Positions 32,637 to 41,277 of a stretch of DNA of 64,000 bases are shown piece by piece. The notes under the pieces were generated by a model. The model was not told where the DNA came from. It did no database searches and was given only the letters and a program-made list of their open reading frames with translations. How positions within the stretch are numbered: the first letter of the stretch is position 1; each line of letters starts with the position of its first letter. This DNA comes from Streptomyces caelestis (lineage in GTDB: Bacteria > Actinomycetota > Actinomycetes > Streptomycetales > Streptomycetaceae), in NCBI RefSeq assembly GCF_001279005.1, contig NZ_LGCN01000001.1, positions 124,001 to 188,000 on the forward strand, in the 5' to 3' direction. The position numbers and the translations under genes are program-made.

Positions 32637-33370
32637 TGACCGCTCGCACCGACGTACTGGTCGTCCACCAGCCCGCGTACCTTCCGTGGCCCGGCTACTT
32701 CTCCCGCTTGCTCGACGTCGACCGGCTCATCCTGCTCGACCACGTGCAGTACACCAAGGGCGGTTGGCAGAACCGCAACTTCGTCCGCAGTCCCCGCGGT
32801 GAGCGGGTGCGCCTCACGGTGCCGGTCACGGGGCGGTTCGGGCAGCCGATCCGTAGCGCCCGCATCGCCGACGATCGCTGGCGCGCCCGCCATTGGCGCA
32901 CCCTCACCGAGTGCTACCGGCACGCCCGCTACTGGCCGCAGTGGGAAGGGCCGCTGCGGGCGGTTTACGGCCGCTCCTGGACGCACCTGGCCGACCTAAA
33001 CCAGGAGCTGATCCGGCTCCTCCTCGACGCGTTCGGGCTGCAGATCGAACTGGTCCGCTCCTCCGTCCTCACCCCCAGGGGGACGAAGACGGACATGCTC
33101 ATCGACCTGTGCACGAACACCGGCACTCGCGTGCTGCGGGTGGGCACCGGCGCTGCCGAGTACCTCGACGTTGGCCTTCTCGCGAAGGCCAAGATCGGCG
33201 TCGAGGTCGCCACCTACAGCAGCCCCCCGTACGACCAGGGACGCGGGCCCTTCACCCCCGGTCTCTCCGCCCTGGACCTGCTGTTGCATCAAGGGCCCCA
33301 GGCCCGCGCAGTCCTCACCGACAGCGCCCACCTGCGGCCGTGGGCCCCGGAGATGGCGGTGCTCGGATGA
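32636..33370 (+). CDS. WbqC-like family protein
   Basis: A 244-residue protein beginning with the WbqC signature: VVHQPAYLPWPGYFSRLLDV, LILLDHVQYTKGGWQNRN and RLTVPV. Members occur in polysaccharide and amino-sugar gene clusters, where they may act as acyl- or aminoacyl-transferases; the exact reaction is not settled. Tight coupling (TGATG, then ATGA into folE) places it firmly in the pathway operon. Confidence 0.85.
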   Translation: MTARTDVLVVHQPAYLPWPGYFSRLLDVDRLILLDHVQYTKGGWQNRNFVRSPRGERVRLTVPVTGRFGQPIRSARIADDRWRARHWRTLTECYRHARYWPQWEGPLRAVYGRSWTHLADLNQELIRLLLDAFGLQIELVRSSVLTPRGTKTDMLIDLCTNTGTRVLRVGTGAAEYLDVGLLAKAKIGVEVATYSSPPYDQGRGPFTPGLSALDLLLHQGPQARAVLTDSAHLRPWAPEMAVLG

Positions 33371-33969
33371 CCACCACCGACACCCGCCTCCCCACCACCG
33401 GCGGCATCGATATCGGCGAGGTCGAGGCGCTCTACCGCAAGCTCCTGGTCGCGCTCGGCCAGGACGTCGACAGCGAAGGCTTGCGCGACACCCCCGCTCG
33501 AGTCGCCCGCTTCTGGAAGGACTTCCTCCAGCACGACCCCGGCACCACCGACACCGCCTTCACACACCAGGAATCCGGCGGCCAGTACGTCGTCGTCAGC
33601 GGCATCCGGGCCTGGAGCCTGTGCCAGCATCATCTCCTCCCGTTCCGGCTGGACGTCCACATCGGCTACGTGCCGGCCGGGCGGGTTCTGGGCCTGTCGA
33701 AACTGCCGCGGATCGTCCAGACCTACGCCCACCGGCTGCAAATCCAGGAGGCGCTGACCACGCAGGTCGCTCACGAAGTCGCCGCGCTTTCGGGCAGCGG
33801 CGACGTCGGAGTGTGGTCGGTCGGTGAGCACCTGTGCATGGCCATGCGCGGCGTCCGCGACCAGGCCGCCCGCACGACGACAGCCTGTCTGCTCGGCCGG
33901 CTCGAGAGCGACGACCGACTCGCCGAACGGCTGCGCACCGCCGCCTTCCTCCCTCTGGGGGCGCGATGA
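33367..33969 (+). CDS. folE: GTP cyclohydrolase I
   Basis: A 200-residue type I GTP cyclohydrolase. Zinc ligands are the Cys and His of SLCQHHLLPF and the Cys of GEHLCMAMRG; GLSKLPRIVQTYAHRLQIQE is the conserved core. It makes dihydroneopterin triphosphate from GTP, feeding QueD. An operon copy separate from the folate housekeeping gene is a usual sign of a dedicated pathway. ATGA overlaps on both sides. Confidence 0.93.
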   Translation: MTTTDTRLPTTGGIDIGEVEALYRKLLVALGQDVDSEGLRDTPARVARFWKDFLQHDPGTTDTAFTHQESGGQYVVVSGIRAWSLCQHHLLPFRLDVHIGYVPAGRVLGLSKLPRIVQTYAHRLQIQEALTTQVAHEVAALSGSGDVGVWSVGEHLCMAMRGVRDQAARTTTACLLGRLESDDRLAERLRTAAFLPLGAR

Positions 33970-34664
33970 GCAGGCGGATCGCGCTGGTGAACGTCGAGGG
34001 CACCAACGGGGTCGGCAAGACCCACCTCAGCCGCCAGGCCGCAGAGCGCCTCGGCCCCCGTTGCGTCCCGCTGGTCGAACTGCCCGACGCCCCGCCCGCC
34101 GGATTGCCCGGCCAGGTGATCGCCGCACTGCACCAGGACGGCGACCTCTTCCTGCGCACCGGCCACCCGCGCACCGAGACCCTGCTCCTCATGGGACTGC
34201 AGGTCCACCGCTTCGAGAGCCTGGGCCCGGTGACACCGGGACAGGTCGTCCTGGAGGACCGCGGCCCGCACTCCGTGGCCATCTACCAGGCCGCCGTGCT
34301 CGCCGAGACGGAACAGCACTCCGACGAACAGGCCCTGACGACCGCCTGGCACATCCTGTCGACGATCGAATCCTGGCGCCCGCAACCCACCGCCACGATC
34401 TTGCTGTTCGACGACCCTCGCCGCTGCCTCCAGCGATTCGAGCAACGCATCGGCCGTACCGCCACCGCCAGCGAGCGCTCCCTGATGGCCCGGGCCGACC
34501 GCCTCTACCGTCTGCTCGCCCACACCCAGCAGGGCCAGTACTACGTCCTCGACCGCCAACAGGTCGACGAGCCGCACGCCGTCGCCTTCATCACCGATGT
34601 GTGCCAGCGCGCCGCGGCCGCCGCCACGCCGAAAGGAGCCGTCCCGTGCCCGACCGGAACGTGA
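33966..34664 (+). CDS. P-loop nucleotide kinase (thymidylate-kinase-like)
   Basis: A 232-residue protein with P-loop VEGTNGVGKTHLSRQA, the DRG motif in VLEDRGPHSVAIYQ and a lid-like segment rich in Arg (RFEQRIGRTATASERSL). The fold is that of dTMP kinases and related (deoxy)nucleoside kinases. In this setting it may phosphorylate a modified nucleoside or nucleotide. It overlaps folE by 4 bases and the next radical SAM gene by 19. Confidence 0.8.
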   Translation: MSRRIALVNVEGTNGVGKTHLSRQAAERLGPRCVPLVELPDAPPAGLPGQVIAALHQDGDLFLRTGHPRTETLLLMGLQVHRFESLGPVTPGQVVLEDRGPHSVAIYQAAVLAETEQHSDEQALTTAWHILSTIESWRPQPTATILLFDDPRRCLQRFEQRIGRTATASERSLMARADRLYRLLAHTQQGQYYVLDRQQVDEPHAVAFITDVCQRAAAAATPKGAVPCPTGT

Positions 34665-35689
34665 CCGTGCTGTGGGCGCTGCGCTCATGGTGCGCCTCCC
34701 ACAAGTGCCTGCCGTGCTACTTCAACTGGCCCGAGAACGCCACGCTCCAGGCCCTGCCGCGGTCCGGCGTGCTGGACCATCAGTCGCCGGACGACGTCCC
34801 CACCCAGCAGCTGTTCGCCTTTGCCCGCACCCTGGGCGACTCGCCTGTCCGCCGCGTCTTCCTCGCCGGCGGCGAGCCGCTGCTGTGGGCCCCGGCCCTG
34901 AAGCTGATCGAGATCCTCAAGACCCAGAGAATCGAGGTCGTGGTGTGCACCAGCGGCCCGGCCCTGAACAAGCCGGGCATGGCCGAGCGGCTGGTCGACC
35001 TCGGCGTAGACGCGTTCTCGGTCTCGCTGGACTCCACCGACGCCGAGTACAACGACCGCTGGCGCCCGCCGCGCAAGCCCGGCTTCGGTTGGGAGGGCGT
35101 CGTCAACGGTATCCGTACCGTCCTGACGGCACGCGGTGACCGGCCGCAACCCCGGGTCGGCATCTACAGCATGATCACTAAGCTCAACCTGGACGCCATC
35201 ACCACGGTGCCCCGTCTGGCCGCCGAGCTGGGCTGCGACTACTTCGTCGCGCAGCCCGTCTCGCTGCCCGCCGACCACAATCTCCACGACGAGCTCGTGC
35301 TCACCGAGACGGACATTCCGCGCCTGCGCCGGGAGTTCGGGCAGCTCTACGCCTCCGGCCTGCCGCTGACCCTGCCTTCCGCCGACTACCCCGGCCAGTT
35401 CGTCTCGGCCGTCCAGGAGTCGACCGGTCTGGTCCGAGACTGCTTCGGCGGCAACGACCTGTTCTTCGTCGAACCCGACGGCTCGGTATGGGACTGCCCC
35501 TCCGCGCTGCGCATCGCCCAGACCCCGCCTCAGCGGCGCCGCAACATCCGGGAGACCACCGCGGCGGACGCGTTCCGCCCGGCGGGCTGCGCGGACTGCG
35601 CGCTGTTCAGCGTGGACTGCGTCAACATGTGGCCCCTCATGGGATTCGACCGTGTCGTGGACCCCGCACCCGCCGGGAGCACATCGTGA
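34646..35689 (+). CDS. radical SAM protein with CX4CX2C motif
   Basis: A 347-residue radical SAM enzyme; AAAGGAG precedes the GTG at 34646. The cluster motif is WCASHKCLPCYF (Cys16, Cys21, Cys24), that is CX4CX2C rather than the canonical CX3CX2C. It is followed by FLAGGEPLLW (the GGE motif). The C-terminus has further Cys residues (VRDCFGGND, VWDCPSA, GCADCALFSVDC) that could hold auxiliary clusters as in SPASM/Twitch proteins. It likely modifies a small molecule rather than a peptide, as no precursor peptide gene is visible. Confidence 0.87.
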   Translation: MPDRNVTVLWALRSWCASHKCLPCYFNWPENATLQALPRSGVLDHQSPDDVPTQQLFAFARTLGDSPVRRVFLAGGEPLLWAPALKLIEILKTQRIEVVVCTSGPALNKPGMAERLVDLGVDAFSVSLDSTDAEYNDRWRPPRKPGFGWEGVVNGIRTVLTARGDRPQPRVGIYSMITKLNLDAITTVPRLAAELGCDYFVAQPVSLPADHNLHDELVLTETDIPRLRREFGQLYASGLPLTLPSADYPGQFVSAVQESTGLVRDCFGGNDLFFVEPDGSVWDCPSALRIAQTPPQRRRNIRETTAADAFRPAGCADCALFSVDCVNMWPLMGFDRVVDPAPAGSTS

Positions 35690-36786
35690 ACGCCGAAGTC
35701 GATCCCGCGCTGATGCAGGCATTGGAGCAGGTTCTGGCCCGCATGCCCGACCCGGCCGGGCGCCGCGAGGCCGAAGCGCTGGAGAGCGAACTGGCGTCCG
35801 CCTTCGGCGCGCGGCACGCCGTTGTCGTGGCCTCAGGAACGTCAGCGCTGCACACCGCGATCGTAGCCTGCGGCATTGGCCCTGGCGACGAGGTCCTCAT
35901 GCCTGCCACCACCGTGGTCATGCCCGTCGAGGCCGTCGCCGCGACGGGCGCCACGCCCGTCTTCGTCGACTCCGCCCCAGACGGAGGCGGCATCGACCTC
36001 AAGGACCTCTCAGCCAAGAGGACCCGCGCCACGCGGGCGATCCTCCCTGTCCACCTCGCCGGCCGCACCGACGGCATCCACGAACTGGCCGCGTACGCCC
36101 AGGCGACCGGACTACGCCTGATCGAGGACGCGTGCCAGGCGCAAGGCAGCCGCACCCGCGGCCGCGAGGCCGGCACGATCGGCCACATCGGCTGCTTCTC
36201 CCTCAAGGACGGCAAGATCATCTCCAGCGGAGAGGGTGGCTACCTCCTCACCGACGATCCGGAACTCGCCGCGCGCGCCGCCGCCTTCCGCACCCACTGG
36301 CACACCCCGGCCCCCGATGCCCCGGCCGGCAGCCGACTGGGGCTCGGCCTCCGGCTCGCCGAGCCGCTGGCCGCCATCGTCCGCCACCAGCTCGCCTCGT
36401 TCGATGACGCGCTCGCCCGCCGCAGACACCAATGCAGGATGCTGCACGAACTCGTCGACGACACGCCCGGCCTCGTCCCGAACCATGCCCCGGACGAGCA
36501 GGAGCCCAACGGCTACAGCGCCCTGTGGCACCTCACCCTCGACCGCCCGCGGGCGTTCAGCGCGCGCCTTGCCGAACACGGGGTGACCAACAGCGTCGGC
36601 ACCTTCGGTCTGCGCACCGCCCCCGAGCATCCTGCATGCCGTGAGCTTGGCCAGAATCCGTGTCCGAACGCAGCCCGTGCGGTAGACCGACTCCTGGCCG
36701 TGCCCTTCACCGCTCGCATGGACGAGGAAGACCTCCACCAGATCGCGGCCACGATCCGCCGGGAGGCCGCACAGTGGACATCCTGA
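35686..36786 (+). CDS. DegT/DnrJ/EryC1/StrS aminotransferase
   Basis: A 366-residue PLP enzyme of the sugar-aminotransferase family: VVASGTSALHTAIVACGIGP, DEVLMPATTVVMPVEAV, LIEDACQAQGS (Asp that contacts PLP) and the Schiff-base Lys region CFSLKDGKIISSGEGG. Members put an amino group on keto-sugars or aminocyclitols. Following a radical SAM enzyme, it may aminate a ketone made in this pathway. The GTG overlaps the upstream stop. Confidence 0.92.
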   Translation: MNAEVDPALMQALEQVLARMPDPAGRREAEALESELASAFGARHAVVVASGTSALHTAIVACGIGPGDEVLMPATTVVMPVEAVAATGATPVFVDSAPDGGGIDLKDLSAKRTRATRAILPVHLAGRTDGIHELAAYAQATGLRLIEDACQAQGSRTRGREAGTIGHIGCFSLKDGKIISSGEGGYLLTDDPELAARAAAFRTHWHTPAPDAPAGSRLGLGLRLAEPLAAIVRHQLASFDDALARRRHQCRMLHELVDDTPGLVPNHAPDEQEPNGYSALWHLTLDRPRAFSARLAEHGVTNSVGTFGLRTAPEHPACRELGQNPCPNAARAVDRLLAVPFTARMDEEDLHQIAATIRREAAQWTS

Positions 36787-37439
36787 CCCGCCTGCACTGC
36801 ACCTTCGTCGTGATCGACTTCGAGGCCTTGACTCCCGCGGGGCGGCCCGCCGAGCCCACCGAGGTCGCCGCGATGGCGCTCGTCGTGCGGGACGGCAAGC
36901 TGGTGGAGGACGGCCGCTTCGAGTCGCTGATTCAGCCGCCGGACGACGTGCCGGTGACCTCCCGCGACATGAGCCACGGGATCACCGAGGCGGCGCTGCG
37001 GTCCGCCCCACCCGCGGCCGCGGTGCTCGGCGAGCTGGACGGGTTGCTGTCGACACCCCCCTACCGGCTGGTGGCGCAGCACGCTTCGACTGAGGCCGGG
37101 ATCATCGCCCGACAGGGGGAGCACTGCCCCACCCTGGCCACGACGCCGCTCGTGGACACCGTGAGGATGGCCCGGAAGACCGTCCGCGGCATGTCCTCGT
37201 ACGGGCTGGACGAGCTGCTGCGCTACTACGGCATCCCCAAGCCCGTGCAGCGGCACCGGGCCATGCCGGACGTGGAGGTGACAGCCGAGGTCTTCAGGCT
37301 GCTGTTGGAGGAGGGAGCGGCCGCGGGCCACTGGTCGACGCTTCTGGAACTCGACGCGGCTGCCGGTCTTCAACCGCGTCCCAAACCGTCGGTGGAAGCC
37401 ACTGTCCAGGACACGCTGTTCGGGCCCGGCGGCGGGTAG
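36774..37439 (+). CDS. DnaQ-like 3'-5' exonuclease domain protein
   Basis: A 221-residue DEDDh-type protein: VVIDFEALTPAG (Asp-x-Glu), AQHASTEAGII (second Asp position occupied by Glu) and QRHRAMPDVEVTAEVFRLL (His and Asp of ExoIII). GGGAGG precedes the GTG at 36774, which lies inside the end of the aminotransferase gene. The family includes the epsilon proofreading subunit and oligoribonucleases; here it may act on nucleotides. It ends one base from the convergent Nudix gene. Confidence 0.8.
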   Translation: MDILTRLHCTFVVIDFEALTPAGRPAEPTEVAAMALVVRDGKLVEDGRFESLIQPPDDVPVTSRDMSHGITEAALRSAPPAAAVLGELDGLLSTPPYRLVAQHASTEAGIIARQGEHCPTLATTPLVDTVRMARKTVRGMSSYGLDELLRYYGIPKPVQRHRAMPDVEVTAEVFRLLLEEGAAAGHWSTLLELDAAAGLQPRPKPSVEATVQDTLFGPGGG

Positions 37440-37440
37440 C

Positions 37441-37938
37441 TCAGATGCTGTTAACCCCGACTGCGTCGCCGATCCGTCCGAAAAGCTCCTTGGCCTGCAG
37501 CCGGGAGTCCTCGGCGATGCTCGGCGCCTCGGCCAGTTCCTGCTCGGTGAACCAGCGGACCTCATGGACCGGCTGCCGCGACGGCGTGGTGTCGTCCACT
37601 ACGGCCACGAAGACGTGGTCGACGTGCCGGTGCGGCGCGCGCGTGTGGTTGTCGGCGCCGGCCCGCATCTCGCACACGTACCACGGCGCGATGACCTGCG
37701 TGTGCGGGAAACCGGCGGGCAGCGGCAGCGCCGGCCCTGGCAGCAGCCGGGCGGTCAGGCCGGTCTCCTCGTCCACCTCACGCACCGCCGCCTCGGCGGC
37801 GCTCTCGTCACTCTCCACGTGTCCGCCGGCGGGAAGCCACTCCTCCAGACGCGGATGCCACACCAACGCGCAGCGCCACACCCCTTTCTGGCCACGGTTG
37901 AAGACAAACACGCTCGCGGTGGATTCCTTGACGACCAT
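37441..37938 (-). CDS. Nudix hydrolase
   Basis: A 165-residue protein with a complete Nudix box: GGHVESDESAAEAAVREVDEETGL. ATG 37938 (MVVKESTASVFVFNRG) is chosen as start; the frame upstream lacks features. It is the one minus-strand gene inside the plus-strand run. Nudix enzymes remove pyrophosphate from nucleotides or sanitise modified nucleotides; tubercidin-type clusters also contain one. Confidence 0.88.
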   Translation of the reverse strand: MVVKESTASVFVFNRGQKGVWRCALVWHPRLEEWLPAGGHVESDESAAEAAVREVDEETGLTARLLPGPALPLPAGFPHTQVIAPWYVCEMRAGADNHTRAPHRHVDHVFVAVVDDTTPSRQPVHEVRWFTEQELAEAPSIAEDSRLQAKELFGRIGDAVGVNSI

Positions 37939-38101
37939 CAGCGCACATCCCTCGGTTCGACAGGCACTTCCCGGCCCAACGGGGCACGGCCGCCCCAGGC
38001 CCGCATCGAGCCTCCCACAGCTCCCAAGGCCACCACCGCAGATTCGCGCCACATCACCCGCGCCTTCGCCGATCCGACCCCCAGCCCTCGGGAGGACCCC
38101 C

Positions 38102-39094
38102 ATGGAACCCGTCTGGAACGGGATGCTGACCTGCGACTACGAGCGCAGCCGCCCCGCGAGCACGCTGCTGGAGTGGGACCTTTACACCACGTCACTCATA
38201 GCCTGGCCGAGGGTGCTCCTGGAGGATCCGACCCCGTACGGGCGGCTGCGGCGGCCGGGCATCGTCGACATCGACGAGCCCGTGCACCATCGGCTCCTCG
38301 CCGCTTTGGAGAAGTTCCTGTCCGACCCCGATCGCGTTCGGGACCTGGCCGATCGCACGGCTCTCCATCGGGAACAAACCGCCCACGCACTGGACCAGGC
38401 CGAACAAGCCCTGGCCGACCGGGACCTGAAGGCCGCAGACGAAGCCATCGCACGGGGGACGGCGGCGTTCTTGAAGGTCATGTCCGCCCACATTGTCAAC
38501 TGGCTGCTTCCCGAGCAACCGTGGGAGGACCTCCTGAGCCAGGTGCTGTCCAGCCGGGCCCGCGCCCGGGACTGCATCCTCGCCCTGGCCACCCCGAACC
38601 GCACCGGCCACCTGCTGCAGGCGCACCGTCTCCTCCTGGAAGCCGCCGCGAGTATCCGTGACGGACGTCCCCTTGCCCTGGCCGCGGCCGACGTCAGCGC
38701 CCGGGCCGGAACTCTGTACGGGGCGGGCTCACCGGCGGCTGCCGCCATGCCCTTGGAGGACCCCGACCGTGCCGCCGACCTGCTGCGAACCCTGTCAGCC
38801 AGTGCCGACCCCGAATCCGAGCTTGTATCCCTCACCGGCTCCCTGGACCGTTCCGCCGCCGTACGCGCGGCATGGGACACCGGCGCCCTACTGGCTGCCA
38901 GCGGCCACCCCGCCCAACTCGCCGCCGTCCGCGCCCTGAGCGCCGCCCTCGCCTGGGCCGCCGACAGCGAGGAACGCCGCAAGGAGTTGCGCCACCGCTA
39001 CCTGTCGCTGGTGCGCCGCTGGTGCACTGCCAGCGAGCACGATGCCACCCGCGTCACCACACCCGACTTGCTCGCCTTGGGAGAAGGCCGATGA
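38102..39094 (+). CDS. hypothetical helical protein coupled to PEP-synthase-like gene
   Basis: A 330-residue, mostly helical Ala/Leu/Arg-rich protein; no family recognised. GGGAGGA precedes the ATG at 38102. The N-terminal part, GMLTCDYERSRPASTLLEWD, and LYTTSLIAWPRVLLEDPTPY look globular. Its stop overlaps the ATG of the phosphotransferase gene, so the two probably form a complex or work in sequence. Confidence 0.7.
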   Translation: MEPVWNGMLTCDYERSRPASTLLEWDLYTTSLIAWPRVLLEDPTPYGRLRRPGIVDIDEPVHHRLLAALEKFLSDPDRVRDLADRTALHREQTAHALDQAEQALADRDLKAADEAIARGTAAFLKVMSAHIVNWLLPEQPWEDLLSQVLSSRARARDCILALATPNRTGHLLQAHRLLLEAAASIRDGRPLALAAADVSARAGTLYGAGSPAAAAMPLEDPDRAADLLRTLSASADPESELVSLTGSLDRSAAVRAAWDTGALLAASGHPAQLAAVRALSAALAWAADSEERRKELRHRYLSLVRRWCTASEHDATRVTTPDLLALGEGR

Positions 39095-40683
39095 CCCCCA
39101 ACGCCTTGCTGGCCCTCGACCAGGCCCACGATGGGTCCCGCGCCGGCGGGAAGGCCGCCGCCCTGGCCCGGCTGATCCGCAAAGGCCTGCCGGTTCCCGA
39201 GGGCCTGGTGGTCCCGGTCGGAACACCGGAGAACGCCGTGCCGGCCCTCGTCGACCGCATTCTGGCCTGGGCCGAACAGCGTGCTCCGTACGGCCTGATC
39301 GCCCGATCCTCCGCCGTCGCCGAGGACGGCGCCAGCGCCTCGTTCGCCGGGATGTACACCTCCCGCTTCACGCCTGCCCGCCCGTTCCCACTGCGCACCG
39401 CGATTACCGCGGTCCAATCCTCCACACTGGAGCCGACGGCCCAGGCCTACGCGCGGCTTCATGGCGTCACGGCCGCTCCCGGGATGGCCGTGGTCATCCA
39501 GCCCGCGCTTCGTCCAACTGCCGCCGGCGTACTGGCAGCCGAGGTGCTCGCCGGCCGGTGCGTCCGCTGGCGGATCGAAGCCGTCCGTGGCCTGGCCGAG
39601 CCACTCGTCAACGGCACCCAGGCAGGCGAGGTCCACGCCGGCCTGCGTCACACCACCCATCCAGTCCAGCCCGCCGAGCAGCGGGTTATCCTCTTGCCGG
39701 CCACCCCCGACGAGCTGCGGCTTCCACCGGGGGAGTGGGCGCCGGTCGCCGGCTTCCACCGAGACGAGACGCTCGCGAAGATCAAGACGTCACAGGAAGG
39801 CGTTCTTCACCTCTACACACCGGCGTCCTGGGCGGCTGTTCCCGTACTGAGCGAAGAACGCTGCCAGGTCCTCCTGGACAGAGCGGTTGCTGCCGCGGCA
39901 GCGCTGAGCATCGAACGTATCGACGTGGAGTGGGCCTTCACCGCCGACGGCACCCTGCACCTGGTGCAAGCACGCCCGCTCACCCGCGCCCTCCACGAAG
40001 GCCGTGCAACTGGTCGGCACTGTGAGGACGGCTGGAGCGGCATCCCCGCCGTCGCGGGCACCGGAGCAGGCCCCGCTGTTCGCATCGGCGACGGCACAGC
40101 CCTGACCGGTGCCGTGCTGATCTGCGGCGCGCTCGGTCCCGAAGCTGCCGGCGCCCTGCTTGAACAGCCCGCCGCGGTCGTCTCCACCACAGGCGGGCCG
40201 CTCTCCCATACCGCGATCATCGCCCGCGAGCTCGGCATCCCCTGCGTCACCAACGTCAAGGCCGCGACAGAGATCCCGGCGGGGCACCTGATCGAGGTCA
40301 ACGGCACTGAAGGCACAGTGCGTCCCGTCGCGGGCATCCCAGAGCAACGGACGGAACGCGACCGACTCGACGGAGAGGCGGTCGTGGTCCAGCACCTGCC
40401 GGCCATCGCCCCGCGCGACGGGCGTGCCGCTACGCTCCTGCTGCACTCACCGTCAGGGCAACGCCCTGTTCTCCCCACCCCCACGGCGTCGGCCGAGCAC
40501 GGGACGGTGGGGGTGCTGATCGTGGACGAGGACGTCGCCACCCCGGAGCTGCCGGGCTTCCAAGTGGTTCGTCTGAAGCTCGGACGCCTGCTGTGGCCAA
40601 TGGACGGCGGCGACGTGCCGGACACCATCGTGGCCGTCGATCCGAACGGCCGGATCCTCCACCGTCGAGGCCTTCATGACTGA
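39091..40683 (+). CDS. PEP-synthase-like phosphotransferase (ATP-grasp plus swivelling His domain)
   Basis: A 530-residue protein with an N-terminal PPDK/PEP-synthase ATP-grasp domain (GGKAAALARLIRKGLPVPEG; LIARSSAVAEDGASASFAGM; WAFTADGTLHLVQARPLTR) and a phosphohistidine swivelling domain (STTGGPLSHTAIIARELGIP, catalytic His). The PEP/pyruvate TIM barrel of true PEP synthases is absent. This resembles the architecture of small-molecule dikinases such as rifampin phosphotransferase, so the substrate may be a secondary metabolite or nucleoside. Confidence 0.8.
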   Translation: MTPNALLALDQAHDGSRAGGKAAALARLIRKGLPVPEGLVVPVGTPENAVPALVDRILAWAEQRAPYGLIARSSAVAEDGASASFAGMYTSRFTPARPFPLRTAITAVQSSTLEPTAQAYARLHGVTAAPGMAVVIQPALRPTAAGVLAAEVLAGRCVRWRIEAVRGLAEPLVNGTQAGEVHAGLRHTTHPVQPAEQRVILLPATPDELRLPPGEWAPVAGFHRDETLAKIKTSQEGVLHLYTPASWAAVPVLSEERCQVLLDRAVAAAAALSIERIDVEWAFTADGTLHLVQARPLTRALHEGRATGRHCEDGWSGIPAVAGTGAGPAVRIGDGTALTGAVLICGALGPEAAGALLEQPAAVVSTTGGPLSHTAIIARELGIPCVTNVKAATEIPAGHLIEVNGTEGTVRPVAGIPEQRTERDRLDGEAVVVQHLPAIAPRDGRAATLLLHSPSGQRPVLPTPTASAEHGTVGVLIVDEDVATPELPGFQVVRLKLGRLLWPMDGGDVPDTIVAVDPNGRILHRRGLHD

Positions 40684-41263
40684 TCTCCTGGACGACACCG
40701 ACGGTCTCGTCGTGGACTGGGACGGCACGGTCGTCGACAACCACCGGCGCCGTTTCGATGCGCTGCGCCAGGCGCTCGTGCCGTACGGCCTCAAGGTCGA
40801 AGAGGACTGGTACACGGCGCATGCCGGGCTGCCGGTACGCGACCTGCTGTACGCCCTGGCCGACGGACGCGAGGTTCCGGTCGAAGAGGTCGTTGGCGCC
40901 AGCCGACATCGCCTGCTGAACGGCCCCCCGCCCGAAGTGATCACGGCGACCCTGGACCTGCTCGAGCAGGCCCGTGCGCGCAGCATTCCCCGGGCCGTCG
41001 CGTCCAGCGCGGCCGCAATTCTGGTGCACACCGGGATCGAGCGCCTGGGACTGGACCGGCTTCTTCCGGTCGTGGTCACCGTCGAGTCCGTGGCGCGCGG
41101 CAAACCAGCTCCCGACGTTTACCTGGAAGCGGCGCGTCAGCTGGGGGTGGCGCCCTCGCGCTGCCTGGCGGTGGACGATGCACCCGACGGCATTGCCGCA
41201 GCTCGGTCAGCGGGCATGCGGCTGCTGACGGTGAGCGGCACCACTCTGGTTCCGGTCACGTGA
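40676..41263 (+). CDS. HAD-family phosphatase
   Basis: A 195-residue HAD hydrolase: LVVDWDGTVVDNH (motif I), RAVASSAAA (motif II), ARGKPAPDVYLEAAR (motif III Lys) and CLAVDDAPDGIAAARSAG (motif IV). This is the beta-phosphoglucomutase/phosphoglycolate phosphatase subgroup. It overlaps the phosphotransferase gene by 8 bases, so a kinase and a phosphatase are produced together. Confidence 0.88.
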   Translation: MTDLLDDTDGLVVDWDGTVVDNHRRRFDALRQALVPYGLKVEEDWYTAHAGLPVRDLLYALADGREVPVEEVVGASRHRLLNGPPPEVITATLDLLEQARARSIPRAVASSAAAILVHTGIERLGLDRLLPVVVTVESVARGKPAPDVYLEAARQLGVAPSRCLAVDDAPDGIAAARSAGMRLLTVSGTTLVPVT

Positions 41264-41277
41264 GCCAACGCGAAGGA

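Noticed and set aside
34646..35689. RiPP pathway around the SPASM-like radical SAM enzyme
   Set aside because: No short precursor peptide gene, protease or peptide-recognition (RRE) domain is visible nearby; the context is sugar and nucleotide enzymes.
29092..36786. Possible QueC among the plus-strand genes
   Set aside because: No PP-loop ATPase motif (SGGxDS) was found in any frame used; the nucleotide kinase at 33966 has a Walker A P-loop instead.
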